From Lachnospiraceae bacterium (GTDB lineage Bacteria > Bacillota > Clostridia > Lachnospirales > Lachnospiraceae), in NCBI GenBank assembly GCA_021201095.1, contig JAJQFO010000223.1:1-64000 (forward strand): a stretch of DNA of 64,000 nucleotides, written 5' to 3'. The notes below the pieces were generated by a model that worked only from the letters and a program-made list of their open reading frames with translations, had not been told where the DNA came from and searched no databases. How positions within the stretch are numbered: position 1 is the first letter of the stretch; each line of letters starts with the position of its first letter. Below are positions 53,031 through 62,231 of this stretch, in pieces. Position numbers and translations under genes: made by a program.

Positions 53031-53362
53031 GCGTCTACGCCCTTATGGTGGGCAATTCCATTGTCACACACTTTCCGTTGTTGAAGTAGCAGCAGACTAT
53101 GCAATGTATCAATGCCCTTATAGCGGGCAATCCCATTGTCACTATGAAAAAGAAGACAGCAAGAAAGGTAAAGAGGGTATCAATGCCCTTATAGCGGGCA
53201 ATTCCATTGTCACAAAAGGGTTGCTTTTGGTGTTATAGCGATTGCACTGTATCAATGCCCTTATAGCGGGCAATTCCATTGTCACATGGATTTGTATTCT
53301 GTTATAAATGTTTTGAATGAATTCTGTATCAATGCCCTTATAGCGGGCAATTCCATTGTCAC
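53031..53362 (-). CRISPR. Short CRISPR array: 5 repeats of 37 bp, 4 spacers
   Basis: Repeats lie at 53031-53067 (degenerate), 53106-53142, 53177-53213, 53249-53285 and 53326-53362. On the plus strand they begin GTATCAATGCCC and end CATTGTCAC. Spacers are 38, 34, 35 and 40 bases and unrelated to one another. The degenerate copy is the leftmost, so the leader should be on the right. A promoter there (53487-53515) reads leftward, so the crRNA strand is minus: GTGACAATGG...GGCATTGATAC with a TGCCC/GGGCA hairpin. No cas1, cas2 or effector gene is in the window. Confidence 0.93.
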
Positions 53363-53486
53363 AGTACCCCTCGAAAAAGCCTTGATTTATGCGGCTTCCG
53401 AGACCCGTTTTTGCAGGTAATTCACAGAATATTCTGAAAATAAGCATTTTCAGCCCTGTTTTTGGGTTTTTCAATGGTCAGTACTC

Positions 53487-53515
53487 ATACTATACCTTTT
53501 GGCATATATTGTCAA
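53487..53515 (-). promoter_or_regulatory. Leader promoter of the CRISPR array
   Basis: On the minus strand TTGACA (53510-53515), exactly 17 bases, TAGTAT (53487-53492). The transcript would start about 53480 and enter the array after a leader of about 118 bases. It lies after the stop of the CARF gene. Confidence 0.75.
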
Positions 53516-53618
53516 TAAGAAATTTCATCATTCGTCCGCTCAATATTCCAGGAATCAGGCAAGCGTTTTCGGCGCCAGGTGGCTGACTTTTCACTACAGG
53601 AATATCTCAGCCACCCTG

Positions 53619-55304
53619 TCACTCTTCATCAAAGTGCTTTACCGCATTGGTAAGCTTTTTTTCCATAGTGTCATAATCCCAGAGTTCTCCGCGGTCCCCC
53701 AGTTCCAGCACCCGGCATTCCGGAGTCCTGCACTGGCTCTGAATTTCAAAATACTCCGTAAGTATTTCAAAAAGCGTTTTCTCATCCAGCAAGCTCCCGG
53801 CCTTTTTGTCATCGCAGTTCAGCGCACCCATAATTCTTTCTACTTTTTCGGATATCGTCAATAAATCCGGCCGACATACAGCGTTCTTTTCATATCTGGC
53901 GGCCAGATAGCTGTTCAACCAGTAATAGCTGGTATATTTCCGATCATCTTTCTGAGCGTTGAAACGCTTTTCATCAGCACTTTTTTCTGTACTCGCTTCC
54001 TCCAGTTGTTCCTCCAGCCAGTTCAAATAATCGCTCCAGCCCTCCTCTGTCGGTGCTAATATGCCTTCCTCCCGGAAATATTGCGGCATTTCATGCTCAT
54101 AAAGGATCATCGCCTGCCAGATGAATCCCTTCTCTACGCACCATTTAACCATCCGGGGAACCGTACCCTCCAGAAGTGGACGGCAGCATTCGAGAATATC
54201 TTCCGCCACGAAGGAAAACATCAGTTCGTATACGCCGGTGCTCTGCTGGCCCGGCTCATCAGAGCCGGACCAATGTGAAGCGCTCTCATCATGGTCGCCC
54301 CGTCCTGTCTGCCAATACTCCTTCTGCCATTTCTCCAGCGCGCTCCGCACTGATTCCTTGTTTGCAATAATATAATCCGTCAGGCACATCTGCATATTAT
54401 TGGCAAAACATTCCAGCTGCCCTAAAATATTCTGTATCCGTTCCGATCGGCAGTCTCTAAAATATTCCTTCAGTGTCCGGGTTCGTCCATAATTCACGTA
54501 CTCGTTAATCCCGGATACCAGATCCATGCATTCACTGATTTCATTCATATTTGAAATCCTGCGCACCTCACGCAAATTGCCATCCTCATCCTCAATGTTC
54601 TGTATATTATCAAAATCCATGTAGATCATTTCGCGGAGATTCACCTTTTTGCGCATTTTCATCAGATTACACAAAATCAGTTCCAGTGCCGTAACAATAC
54701 GGGGGCCTCCATTATAGTCCACATATAGGTTAATGCTCTCATCTTCCGCTCCCATCACCAGGGAAGCAGAAGACGTCACTGCAAGAGCAATCTCTTTTTC
54801 GTTTAAAAAATCATTTACCTCTACTTCTTTAAATTCAATCCTGTGTTCTTTATAGCTCTCGTCAACAGTTTCTGCAAAATTCTGAAAAAGTTCCTTATAA
54901 TACTCTGTATGCGTAATTTCCGAAAGTGGTTTTGTGGAAGCGTTTTCCACAGAAGCTCCATCTGAAATGTTTTTCACAGGAGCCCTGTTGGAAGCATTTT
55001 TTCCGGAAGTTTCGTCATAAATTCTTGCAAAATCAGCTGCGCAATTTGCAGCAGAACCCTCAGGTACGGCACCGATGGGGTTTCTCGCCTTTTTAGAGCA
55101 GATCATAACGACACGATCCAGCCGCTCTCCATGCCCCTCCCTGTACAGAATTTCGATCACACGCTTGATGGGCGCCTCGTTCGTATTGTATCCCTCCAGG
55201 GACCAGTATTCACCTTTATCTTTATATTCATAAAAATAAGTTGATTTTCTCCAACCTACTAAAGAAAGGCAGGTCAGCATTACATTTTTTTTCTTTTGTT
55301 CCAC
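53619..55304 (-). CDS. CARF-domain, TM1812/Csx-like CRISPR-associated protein
   Basis: The 561-aa protein starts with GTG, with AAGGAGG 8 bases before it. The N-terminus follows the CARF pattern of the TM1812/Csx group: VMLTCLSLVGWRKSTYFYEY, then LDRVVMICSKKA. A mid segment LYVDYNGGPRIVTALELILCNL occupies the place of the family's DxTHGxR motif, with NGG in place of THG. The C-terminal half is helical, including KGFIWQAMILYEHEMPQYF. I see no Rx4-6H motif, so an active HEPN RNase is doubtful. An Asn/Ala/Ser-rich repeat insert lies at about 100-130. It is 38 bases after the STAND gene and next to the CRISPR leader. Confidence 0.7.
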   Translation of the reverse strand: MEQKKKNVMLTCLSLVGWRKSTYFYEYKDKGEYWSLEGYNTNEAPIKRVIEILYREGHGERLDRVVMICSKKARNPIGAVPEGSAANCAADFARIYDETSGKNASNRAPVKNISDGASVENASTKPLSEITHTEYYKELFQNFAETVDESYKEHRIEFKEVEVNDFLNEKEIALAVTSSASLVMGAEDESINLYVDYNGGPRIVTALELILCNLMKMRKKVNLREMIYMDFDNIQNIEDEDGNLREVRRISNMNEISECMDLVSGINEYVNYGRTRTLKEYFRDCRSERIQNILGQLECFANNMQMCLTDYIIANKESVRSALEKWQKEYWQTGRGDHDESASHWSGSDEPGQQSTGVYELMFSFVAEDILECCRPLLEGTVPRMVKWCVEKGFIWQAMILYEHEMPQYFREEGILAPTEEGWSDYLNWLEEQLEEASTEKSADEKRFNAQKDDRKYTSYYWLNSYLAARYEKNAVCRPDLLTISEKVERIMGALNCDDKKAGSLLDEKTLFEILTEYFEIQSQCRTPECRVLELGDRGELWDYDTMEKKLTNAVKHFDEE

Positions 55305-55342
55305 AGCTTTTTCCTCCTTGCAGCTACGTTAAACAGGAAAAA

Positions 55343-58300
55343 TCAGATCTCATGCTGCTGCCAGCGGGAATATAAAGATCTGTTTCGATTGCCATACCAC
55401 GGGTGCCCCGTCCCGCGGGCGATCTGCTCTGCTTTTTCCCGCATGCGGTCGGCCCATCTGAAATAACCCTTTTTTGTTTTCTCTGTCTGCTCCAGAGCAG
55501 CCAGACGCTGATAAATATCGGAAACGGTTCGCATATCCGACGGTGCCCCTGTCTCAAAAGCCAGAGAAAGCGCTTCCTCCAGGCAGTCCAGATAGCAGCT
55601 GCGCTGCCCGGCTGCCGTCCGGCAGGAGATCATCAGCTCTCCCATTCGAAGCCGCACAGTAATCGCGTCCGCACACGCGGATGGCGTGTCAAGCTCCTTT
55701 TTCAACTGGCCGGCAAGGGTGTCCGCCTCTTTGTAATAAAACAAAGATGTTTCCGTGCGAATCTTTCCGTTTTTTTCTTCCAAAACGCTAAGGTCGCCCA
55801 GATTGCTGTACAGCACCATCCGATCGCGGCGGACATCGATCGCTTCCCGATCCCAGCGATCGTTTTCCAGAATCTCTTTTGCTGCCAGCAGCCTTTTCCG
55901 GGCAATTTCAAGTGCAGTTTCAGAAACGTCCTCCGACACAGTAGCTTCCAGCACGATGTCCTCCGGTGCGGCAGTCACCGGCAAGGCAGCTCCCAGTACT
56001 GCGCCAGCTGGCACGGCAATTTCCGACGCAACGGTTTCCGTGGAGCTGCTGCATGAAAGCGCTTCCAGCGTTTTAGCAAAACACAGCAGCAGATATCCCT
56101 CATGCTCCATGCATACCGCCCTCGTTTTCATAATGCGGAGGGACGTTTCTCCTTTTTTATGTCGGATGGAGCTTTCATGCGCTTCCAGTTTTTCCAGAAA
56201 ATCAAGCTCACTGTATATTTTCTGATAGCCGGTAAGCAGGTTTTTGTATTTCTCATAATCTGCCCTCGCCGGGTCATGCCCCTCGCCGGGTTTTGCCCCC
56301 AATCTCCGATTGTGGGGCGTGGGCTTCCCACGCTTCGCATGAGATACTCCCCAATCTCCGATTGCGGGGCGCGGGCATCCTCGCCCTTCGGGCGGGATAT
56401 CCCTCGCCGGGTTATGCCCCCAATCTCCGATTGCGGGGCGTGGGCATCCTCGCCCTTCGGGCGGGATATCTGCCGAAGCACAGTGAGGGAACGTTTCCGC
56501 GAACAGTACTCTCTCCCGCGTCAGAACCCATCTGTACAGATTTCCCGCATCCGGCATCTTTTTGTGCTTTTGAGCGGCAAGCTCTTCCGCTTTGCGGAAA
56601 GCATGCAGAGCCGTTTTTTCCTGCGGGCCATACAGCATCAGAGCTGCATCTCCATAACGGAGCAGATCTGAAATCTGGCATACGCCTGCAGCGCTGGTTT
56701 CCTCAAGAATACTTTTGAGCAAAGAGATCCCCTGCTTCTGGCATTCCCAACTGCCCGACATAAGCAAATCCCCGATCTTCCGCAGCAGCTGCAGTTCCAC
56801 TTCCGAGCCAGACCAAAGCGGAATGTTTTTCTCATGTTCAGCTCGATCTGCCAAATGCTTTTCCTGTATTTGCTTTTCCCGAATTTGCTTTTCCCGAATC
56901 TGCTTTTCCTGTATCTGCTTCTCCTGTAGCTGTTTTTCCTGTATCTGCTTCTCCAGCTCCAGCGCGTTCCTGTACAGGCCGAGCGCGCGGTTGCGGTTCT
57001 CCCGTCCGGCCATTGCCGCGTAAATATCGCCCAGGTGCATCAGATTGTCCCTTCTGCGCGATAAATTCTCATCCTTTTCGCCCCATTCCTGTGCTTCCGT
57101 ATACAGTCTGAGCGCCATATTATAGTTCCAGAGTCCGCCCTGCAGCTGACAGACTTCACCCAGCTGAGAGCAGGCGCAAACCACCAAATCCAGACTTTTT
57201 GCATCTCGCTTTTTGTCATAAAGCTCCTTCGCCAGCTGACGCCCTCTTTCCCAAAGGCATTTTCGGATTTTCAATTCCTCCTCCGATTCCCCGAAAGCTG
57301 GCTCCAGACATTCACAGAGAAAAGAAAGAATCCCCTCTGTCTCATCCGCTCCAAAAAGAAATGGATGCTCGCGAGAGAGCGTTTTTGCAGGCAAACTCAA
57401 CCACGGATTGCACAGCTCCAGCACCTGATACAGCCAGATCCGATGCACAGAATTGTTCCTGGCATCCTCCACACACATCCGGCGGACTTCCTTTGCAGCT
57501 ACAGTATAAATGTTCGACGTTTTCGCATTTTTATATCCGCAGATATACTCCACAAAAGCTGCCTTGTCATCCGCGTGCCGGCAGTGATAGACAAACTCAT
57601 TTATACGGATCGGATCTGTCTCCTCCAGCCGGTTTTTCAGGTGGTTCAAAATCTGTATGTGAAGCTTTTTTTCCGGTTTTCCAGAAAGCTCATCGGTATT
57701 TTCTGTTTGCTGAGCTGACGAAATTCCATCCGCGCATTCCTGCTGCTGGTTACCTGTATGTTTCCTATCCGTGCGTTCTTCCCTCTGGTCTCGGAGGCAC
57801 CCGTTCTTATAGCTTTCCCGAATACCCGCATGGGAAAAGTCATAGCGTCCATCCTCGCGGATGATAAAAAGCTGACGCATGTACCAGAAAAATCTTGTGA
57901 AATCCAGCGTATTCCAGATTTCTGAAGGAGCTCCGGCCGCCAGAGAGCCTTCTGTGTCTGTTCCAGAATTGCTCTGCTGTTCCAGGCCTTCTGTGTCCGC
58001 TTCGGGATTTCTCTGCTGCTTCAGGCCTTCTGCCTCAGAATTGATAATCTGCTCAAGATCCGTATCCCGCAGGCCAAAGCGGGAAACCGCAATGTATTGT
58101 ATCACTCTCTGAAAAAGAGCAGCGCGGTGCGGATCATTTTGGGAGACCTTTTCTGTGGCATAATTCAAAATACTGGCACACATTCCGAAGGTATCATCCG
58201 GGCACTCCTCACGTACAATTCTTATCTGGTATTCTATACTGGCCGGGTTGTAATTGCCAGCTTTATCAATATTTGCAAAATCCCTTTCTTCCATCATTAC

Positions 58301-59893
58301 CAGACGCTGCACGATCAGGCTGAGGTAGAGCGGGTTATTGGAACCCGGCTTTTCCTCGATTGCCTTCAGGACCTCCGGATATGGTTGTTTTCCATGGGAC
58401 TGAAACATGCTGCGGAGAATTTCGGTTTTTTCCGATTTTCCCATTTCCCCGGGGCTTTCGGATTTTGCCGTTCGTTCCTTTTCTTCCTTCTCCCCTTCCA
58501 ATATAACAGGTGCTCCCGACAGCGGCTTTACATCCAGTACATTCTCTCCATCGCCAAATGGAAGCAGGAACTGCGGAGTACAGGACAAAATCACCTGCAC
58601 ATTCTCCGAAAGGCTGCCCGGCAGAAAGGTCAGATGATCCCGCATCTCATCCGCGTCAAGCTGATCGACCGCGTCAAGCATAATCAAAAGTCTGCGTCTT
58701 TCCCCCCGCGCATCCTTATTGTATTCCAGAAAGTGCGCAATCAGCTCATCCATACGGGTATGCAGCGCCTCATGATTTTCCTCTTTTAATACAGAATCCT
58801 GTAAAGCAGAACAGGGCACTTCCGCCAGAATTTCCGTCAGAATTTTCTCCAGGTACTCTACGATTGCTTTTTCTATATCCTGTGCCCTGCATACAGACGA
58901 GGTATAGCCGCAGAACAGCAGCAGACAAAAGACACGGGTATTGTCCCCGGCTTTCTCAAAGCGCTCCGACAGATAGCTCATAAGAGCCGTTTTACCACAG
59001 CCGGACTCGCCTCGCAGCACAAGAAGATTCGCAGCGGTGCCTTTGGGCTCCGGATCAAAGCCAAGCCTTCCGCAGACATCCCGCACAATTTCCTCACGCA
59101 CAAAATATTTTTTTCGTTTTGTCACGGCATATTCTCTGTGTTTCTGCAGCTCCTTTTCAAAAGGTGTCAGTTTCCTGGCCGCGCTCCACTCCTGCTCCAG
59201 CAGCGCTCTGACGTCTGGAATCACCCGATCTTTGATGAATTCCCCGGCGCCGCACAAAGCCGCCTCACCCGTCTGTTCATCCCGCGCCCATTGCATCTGG
59301 TATTTCTTAAAGAGAATCTCATCCGGGTGCGTCTTAGAGAGCGCCTCAACCTCCTCAATCAGCTTTTGCTGTCTGGCCCAATACTCCTCATTTTCCCGCA
59401 AAAAAACTTTCGGGATTTCAAGTCCCTCTCCAGAAACAATATCCCGTATGTAAACCAGAATTCTCGGAGAAGCACTCCCGCTGCGCTTCCAGAAAGCGCC
59501 GTAGCGGATTTCCATCTCCGTAATACTGATATTTTCATCTTTAAGCGCAAAGCGGTCTGCACGCGCCTCTGTCCCAGCCAGTGCGTTCCTTTCCTCTACT
59601 GCCCGGGCAATCAGTTCCTTCCCCGGGCAAAAGCCATATCGATAGCCCAGAAGAATAATCATGTAAGGCCTGCACTCGTCAATCTCATCCAGGCAGACCG
59701 AAAGAACCTTCTGGTTCGCCTCCTCCTCGCTCTTTTCATCCGAAGTATTTACTCCCCAGCGCAAATCGCGGATCGCTATCGTATCCCCGTTTTCAAATGC
59801 CTCCTTCGACAGCATCGGAACCAGCTGCCGGTACATCTCGTCCCGTTCCTTCTGCATATCGCGAAATGTACTGGAAATAAAAAAAGTGCGCAT
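55343..59893 (-). CDS. DUF4062-STAND ATPase with TPR-like C-terminus
   Basis: The start is set at 59893 (MRTFFISSTFRDMQ), with GAGGAG upstream, giving 1516 aa. Residues 1-92 form a DUF4062 domain (ISSTFRDMQKERDEM, LRWGV, CRPYMIILLGYRYG), a TIR/SIR-like fold found at the N-terminus of STAND proteins. The P-loop LRGESGCGKTAL is at about 295 and Walker B LLIMLDAVDQLDADE at about 400, in a NACHT/AAA16-like module. The second half has helical TPR-like repeats (LMHLGDIYAAMAGRENR). It contains a QIQEK coiled repeat (about residue 1000) and an in-frame copy of an intergenic repeat. STAND ATPases of this design act as sensors in defence or signalling (known for Avs and NACHT systems; inferred here). 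Confidence 0.85.
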   Translation of the reverse strand: MRTFFISSTFRDMQKERDEMYRQLVPMLSKEAFENGDTIAIRDLRWGVNTSDEKSEEEANQKVLSVCLDEIDECRPYMIILLGYRYGFCPGKELIARAVEERNALAGTEARADRFALKDENISITEMEIRYGAFWKRSGSASPRILVYIRDIVSGEGLEIPKVFLRENEEYWARQQKLIEEVEALSKTHPDEILFKKYQMQWARDEQTGEAALCGAGEFIKDRVIPDVRALLEQEWSAARKLTPFEKELQKHREYAVTKRKKYFVREEIVRDVCGRLGFDPEPKGTAANLLVLRGESGCGKTALMSYLSERFEKAGDNTRVFCLLLFCGYTSSVCRAQDIEKAIVEYLEKILTEILAEVPCSALQDSVLKEENHEALHTRMDELIAHFLEYNKDARGERRRLLIMLDAVDQLDADEMRDHLTFLPGSLSENVQVILSCTPQFLLPFGDGENVLDVKPLSGAPVILEGEKEEKERTAKSESPGEMGKSEKTEILRSMFQSHGKQPYPEVLKAIEEKPGSNNPLYLSLIVQRLVMMEERDFANIDKAGNYNPASIEYQIRIVREECPDDTFGMCASILNYATEKVSQNDPHRAALFQRVIQYIAVSRFGLRDTDLEQIINSEAEGLKQQRNPEADTEGLEQQSNSGTDTEGSLAAGAPSEIWNTLDFTRFFWYMRQLFIIREDGRYDFSHAGIRESYKNGCLRDQREERTDRKHTGNQQQECADGISSAQQTENTDELSGKPEKKLHIQILNHLKNRLEETDPIRINEFVYHCRHADDKAAFVEYICGYKNAKTSNIYTVAAKEVRRMCVEDARNNSVHRIWLYQVLELCNPWLSLPAKTLSREHPFLFGADETEGILSFLCECLEPAFGESEEELKIRKCLWERGRQLAKELYDKKRDAKSLDLVVCACSQLGEVCQLQGGLWNYNMALRLYTEAQEWGEKDENLSRRRDNLMHLGDIYAAMAGRENRNRALGLYRNALELEKQIQEKQLQEKQIQEKQIREKQIREKQIQEKHLADRAEHEKNIPLWSGSEVELQLLRKIGDLLMSGSWECQKQGISLLKSILEETSAAGVCQISDLLRYGDAALMLYGPQEKTALHAFRKAEELAAQKHKKMPDAGNLYRWVLTRERVLFAETFPHCASADIPPEGRGCPRPAIGDWGHNPARDIPPEGRGCPRPAIGDWGVSHAKRGKPTPHNRRLGAKPGEGHDPARADYEKYKNLLTGYQKIYSELDFLEKLEAHESSIRHKKGETSLRIMKTRAVCMEHEGYLLLCFAKTLEALSCSSSTETVASEIAVPAGAVLGAALPVTAAPEDIVLEATVSEDVSETALEIARKRLLAAKEILENDRWDREAIDVRRDRMVLYSNLGDLSVLEEKNGKIRTETSLFYYKEADTLAGQLKKELDTPSACADAITVRLRMGELMISCRTAAGQRSCYLDCLEEALSLAFETGAPSDMRTVSDIYQRLAALEQTEKTKKGYFRWADRMREKAEQIARGTGHPWYGNRNRSLYSRWQQHEI
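56263..56470. repeat. Palindromic intergenic-type repeat inserted in the STAND coding sequence
   Basis: Two near-identical units and one variant of CCCCAATCTCCGATTG...CCTTCGGGCGGGATAT are joined to CCTCGCCGGGTTATGCC blocks. On the coding strand they translate as PPEGRGCPRPAIGDWG repeats (about 69 residues). The block style and the GCCGGG / GCGGGATAT ends match the dispersed intergenic repeat family. Confidence 0.75.
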
Positions 59894-59964
59894 GCTCCTT
59901 CTCCTCGTCTCTCTGTTCGTCAGCAATACCTGACAGGCATTCATGCCAAATGTTGTTTTAATTC

Positions 59965-59973
59965 AGTATATCA
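59965..59973 (-). promoter_or_regulatory. Probable extended -10 of the STAND-CARF operon
   Basis: TGATATACT on the minus strand fits TGnTATAnT and has no good -35. It would give a leader of about 65 bases before the STAND start codon. Confidence 0.45.
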
Positions 59974-60097
59974 CAGCAAGGCGACTGCTTCCATATGTTT
60001 TTATCCGCTGAACAGGAATTCAGGCTGCCTTTTTTGTTGTCCTGAAGTGTTGATTTGACCACAAATTTATGTATAATAGTCGTAGAGGAGAAATGTG

Positions 60098-60223
60098 CAG
60101 CCGCTCCGGTTCAGCAAGCGCGTCAATCCGAAGATTGAATGGGCTTATGCTACCCACTATGTAGATGACAAAAGAATTGCAGAACTGAAAGCGGAGACAG
60201 AACGAAATAAGCTGATCTGTTGA
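60098..60223 (+). pseudogene. Possible C-terminal gene remnant (about 41 codons)
   Basis: An open frame without a start reads RFSKRVNPKIEWAYATHYVD and continues to a Lys/Glu-rich end before TGA at 60221. It looks like the tail of a real protein. The family is not recognised. Confidence 0.3.
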
Positions 60224-60298
60224 ATCTGGAATCTGGGCATAACTGCTGATACAAATTTGGGTGATGACCGTGTCTTGTATAGGAAGGAGCGTTTATCT

Positions 60299-62100
60299 AT
60301 GATAGATAATGATATGAAAAAGAAACTCCCGATCGGGATTGACGATTTTTGCAAGATCCAGACAGAAGGATTCTATTATGTTGATAAGACAGCAATGATT
60401 CGAGATTTATTGAATGCGTGGGGGAAGTAAATCTTTTTACGCGCCCACGGCGTTTTGGGAAATCCTTGAATATGAGTATGCTGAAAGCGTTCCTGGAAAT
60501 CGGATGCGATAAGTCCTTATTTGAAGGTCTTGAAATTTATAATGAGACACAGCTTTGCGAAAAATACATGGGGCTGTTTCCCGTGATTTCCATTAGCTTA
60601 AAAACCGTCCATGGAAGTAATTATGAATTTGCCAAAAATGAACTTTGTACCGTTATTGCAAATGAAGCTTTAAGATTTCGTTTCCTTCTTGACAGCGATA
60701 AACTTTACGAGGAAGATAAAAGCCTATACCGTCAGCTTATTCATGTTGATAAGTCTTTAAAGAGTGCTTTTGCTATGTCTGATACTGCAATCACCAACAG
60801 TTTGAATACACTATCCAGACTTCTGGAGAAATATTACGAGCGTAAAGTGATTATCCTGATTGATGAGTACGATGTGCCTCTGGCAAAAGCAAATGAGCGC
60901 AACTATTATGATGAGATGATTGTCCTGATCCGGAATATGCTGGATGCTGCGATAAAGTCAAACCAGAGTCTGTACTTTGCGGTCATGACCGGTTGCCTGA
61001 GAGTTTCAAAGGAAAGCATTTTTACTGGTTTGAATAATCCGAAGGTGTATTCCCTTCTGGATGCAGAATGTGATGAATACTTTGGGTTTACCGATGCTGA
61101 AGTTCGCCATATGTTGGATTATTATGGACTTTCCGGGTATTACGATACCACGAAAGAATGGTATGATGGATATAGAATTGCCAATGCTTACGTTTATAAC
61201 CCCTGGGATGTCATCAACTGGTGTAATCAGCTCAATACCAATCCGGATAAAAGTCCAAAGAGTTATTGGAAAAATTCGAGTGGCAATGAAGAAGTGAAAA
61301 GGTTCATCCGGCGGATGGGCAACGGCGTGACAAAAGCCCAGATTGAACGCCTCGTTTCAGGTGAAACTGTCCAGAAAGCAATAGAGGAACAGCTGACTTA
61401 TAACACCATGTATGACAACGTTGAAAATATGTGGAGCCTGCTGTTTGCAACCGGTTACCTGACTCCGAGCGAAATGCCGGATGGCAATCTGGCCCGCCTG
61501 AAAATCCCGAATAACGAGGTTCGCGATATTTTCAGCGAGTTCATTCTGGAATTGTTTGAAGAGAAAGTTGCAGAAGATGGCACTCTGGTGACAGAGTTCT
61601 GCAGCGCACTGAAAAATGGCGATACTGCCGATGTCGAGCGTGTCTTTACGAAGGGGATGAGAAAGACAATCAGTATCCGCGACACAGCAGAGCCGCCCCG
61701 CACGAAGTGCATTGGAATGGGCGGCTCGTCCTGCCGCCGAGCGGAGCGAGGGGGCGTTTCCCGTGTAAGAAAAGAGTTTAAGGAAAACTTCTATCATGGC
61801 CTGATTCTTGGAATCATGTTTTTTAAGAGTGATTGGGGCGTAACCTCAAACAGAGAGTCCGGGGATGGTTACTATGATCTCCAGATTGAAATCGAAGAGG
61901 ATGAAATCGGCATTGTCATCGAAGTGAAATATGCAGAAGGCGGGAATCTTGATGCGGCATGCGCAGAAGCTCTGGACCAGATCAATAAGAACAATTACAC
62001 CGCCGAATTAATAGAAGATGATATGCACAAAATCCTCAAGTATGGTATTGCCTGCTACAAAAAGCAGTGCAAGGTTGTATTAGAGCGTGAAACTTATTGA
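60299..62100 (+). pseudogene. AAA-ATPase-like/PD-(D/E)XK gene broken by a frameshift in a G run
   Basis: AGGAGC and ATG 60299 begin MIDNDMKKKLPIGIDDFCKI...DLLNAWGK-stop. The conserved continuation GEVNLFTRPRRFGKSLNMSM is in the next frame. The break is at a run of five G (60420-60424); a sixth G would restore one frame of about 600 codons. The rest is intact: Walker A RPRRFGKS, Walker B IILIDEYDVPLAKA, and nuclease-like YYDLQIEIEED...IVIEVKYAEGG. An extra block PPRTKCIGMGGSSCRRAERG in frame near the C-terminus breaks the conserved TISIRDT...VRKEFKENFYHG. It could be a pseudogene, a phase-variable gene or a sequencing error. Confidence 0.85.
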
Positions 62101-62231
62101 ATCTCTGCAAATATAGTGCAGACTGGCTAAGATTGACATAGTTTTTCAATCGCCGGGCGTACCAGGACCACATTGGTGTCAGGAACCATTACAGACGTGG
62201 CACAGGCTCATGATAAATGGAGATCTCTATT

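Larger units (their letters stand above)
59894..60298. other. Divergent intergenic region between STAND and AAA genes
   Basis: This region contains the extended -10 of the STAND gene (59965-59973) and a short gene remnant (60098-60223). Nothing else is supported. Confidence 0.4.

Noticed and set aside
53142-53474. 110-aa ORF across the CRISPR array
   Set aside because: It translates repeats and spacers (ELPAIRALI units) and has no independent support.
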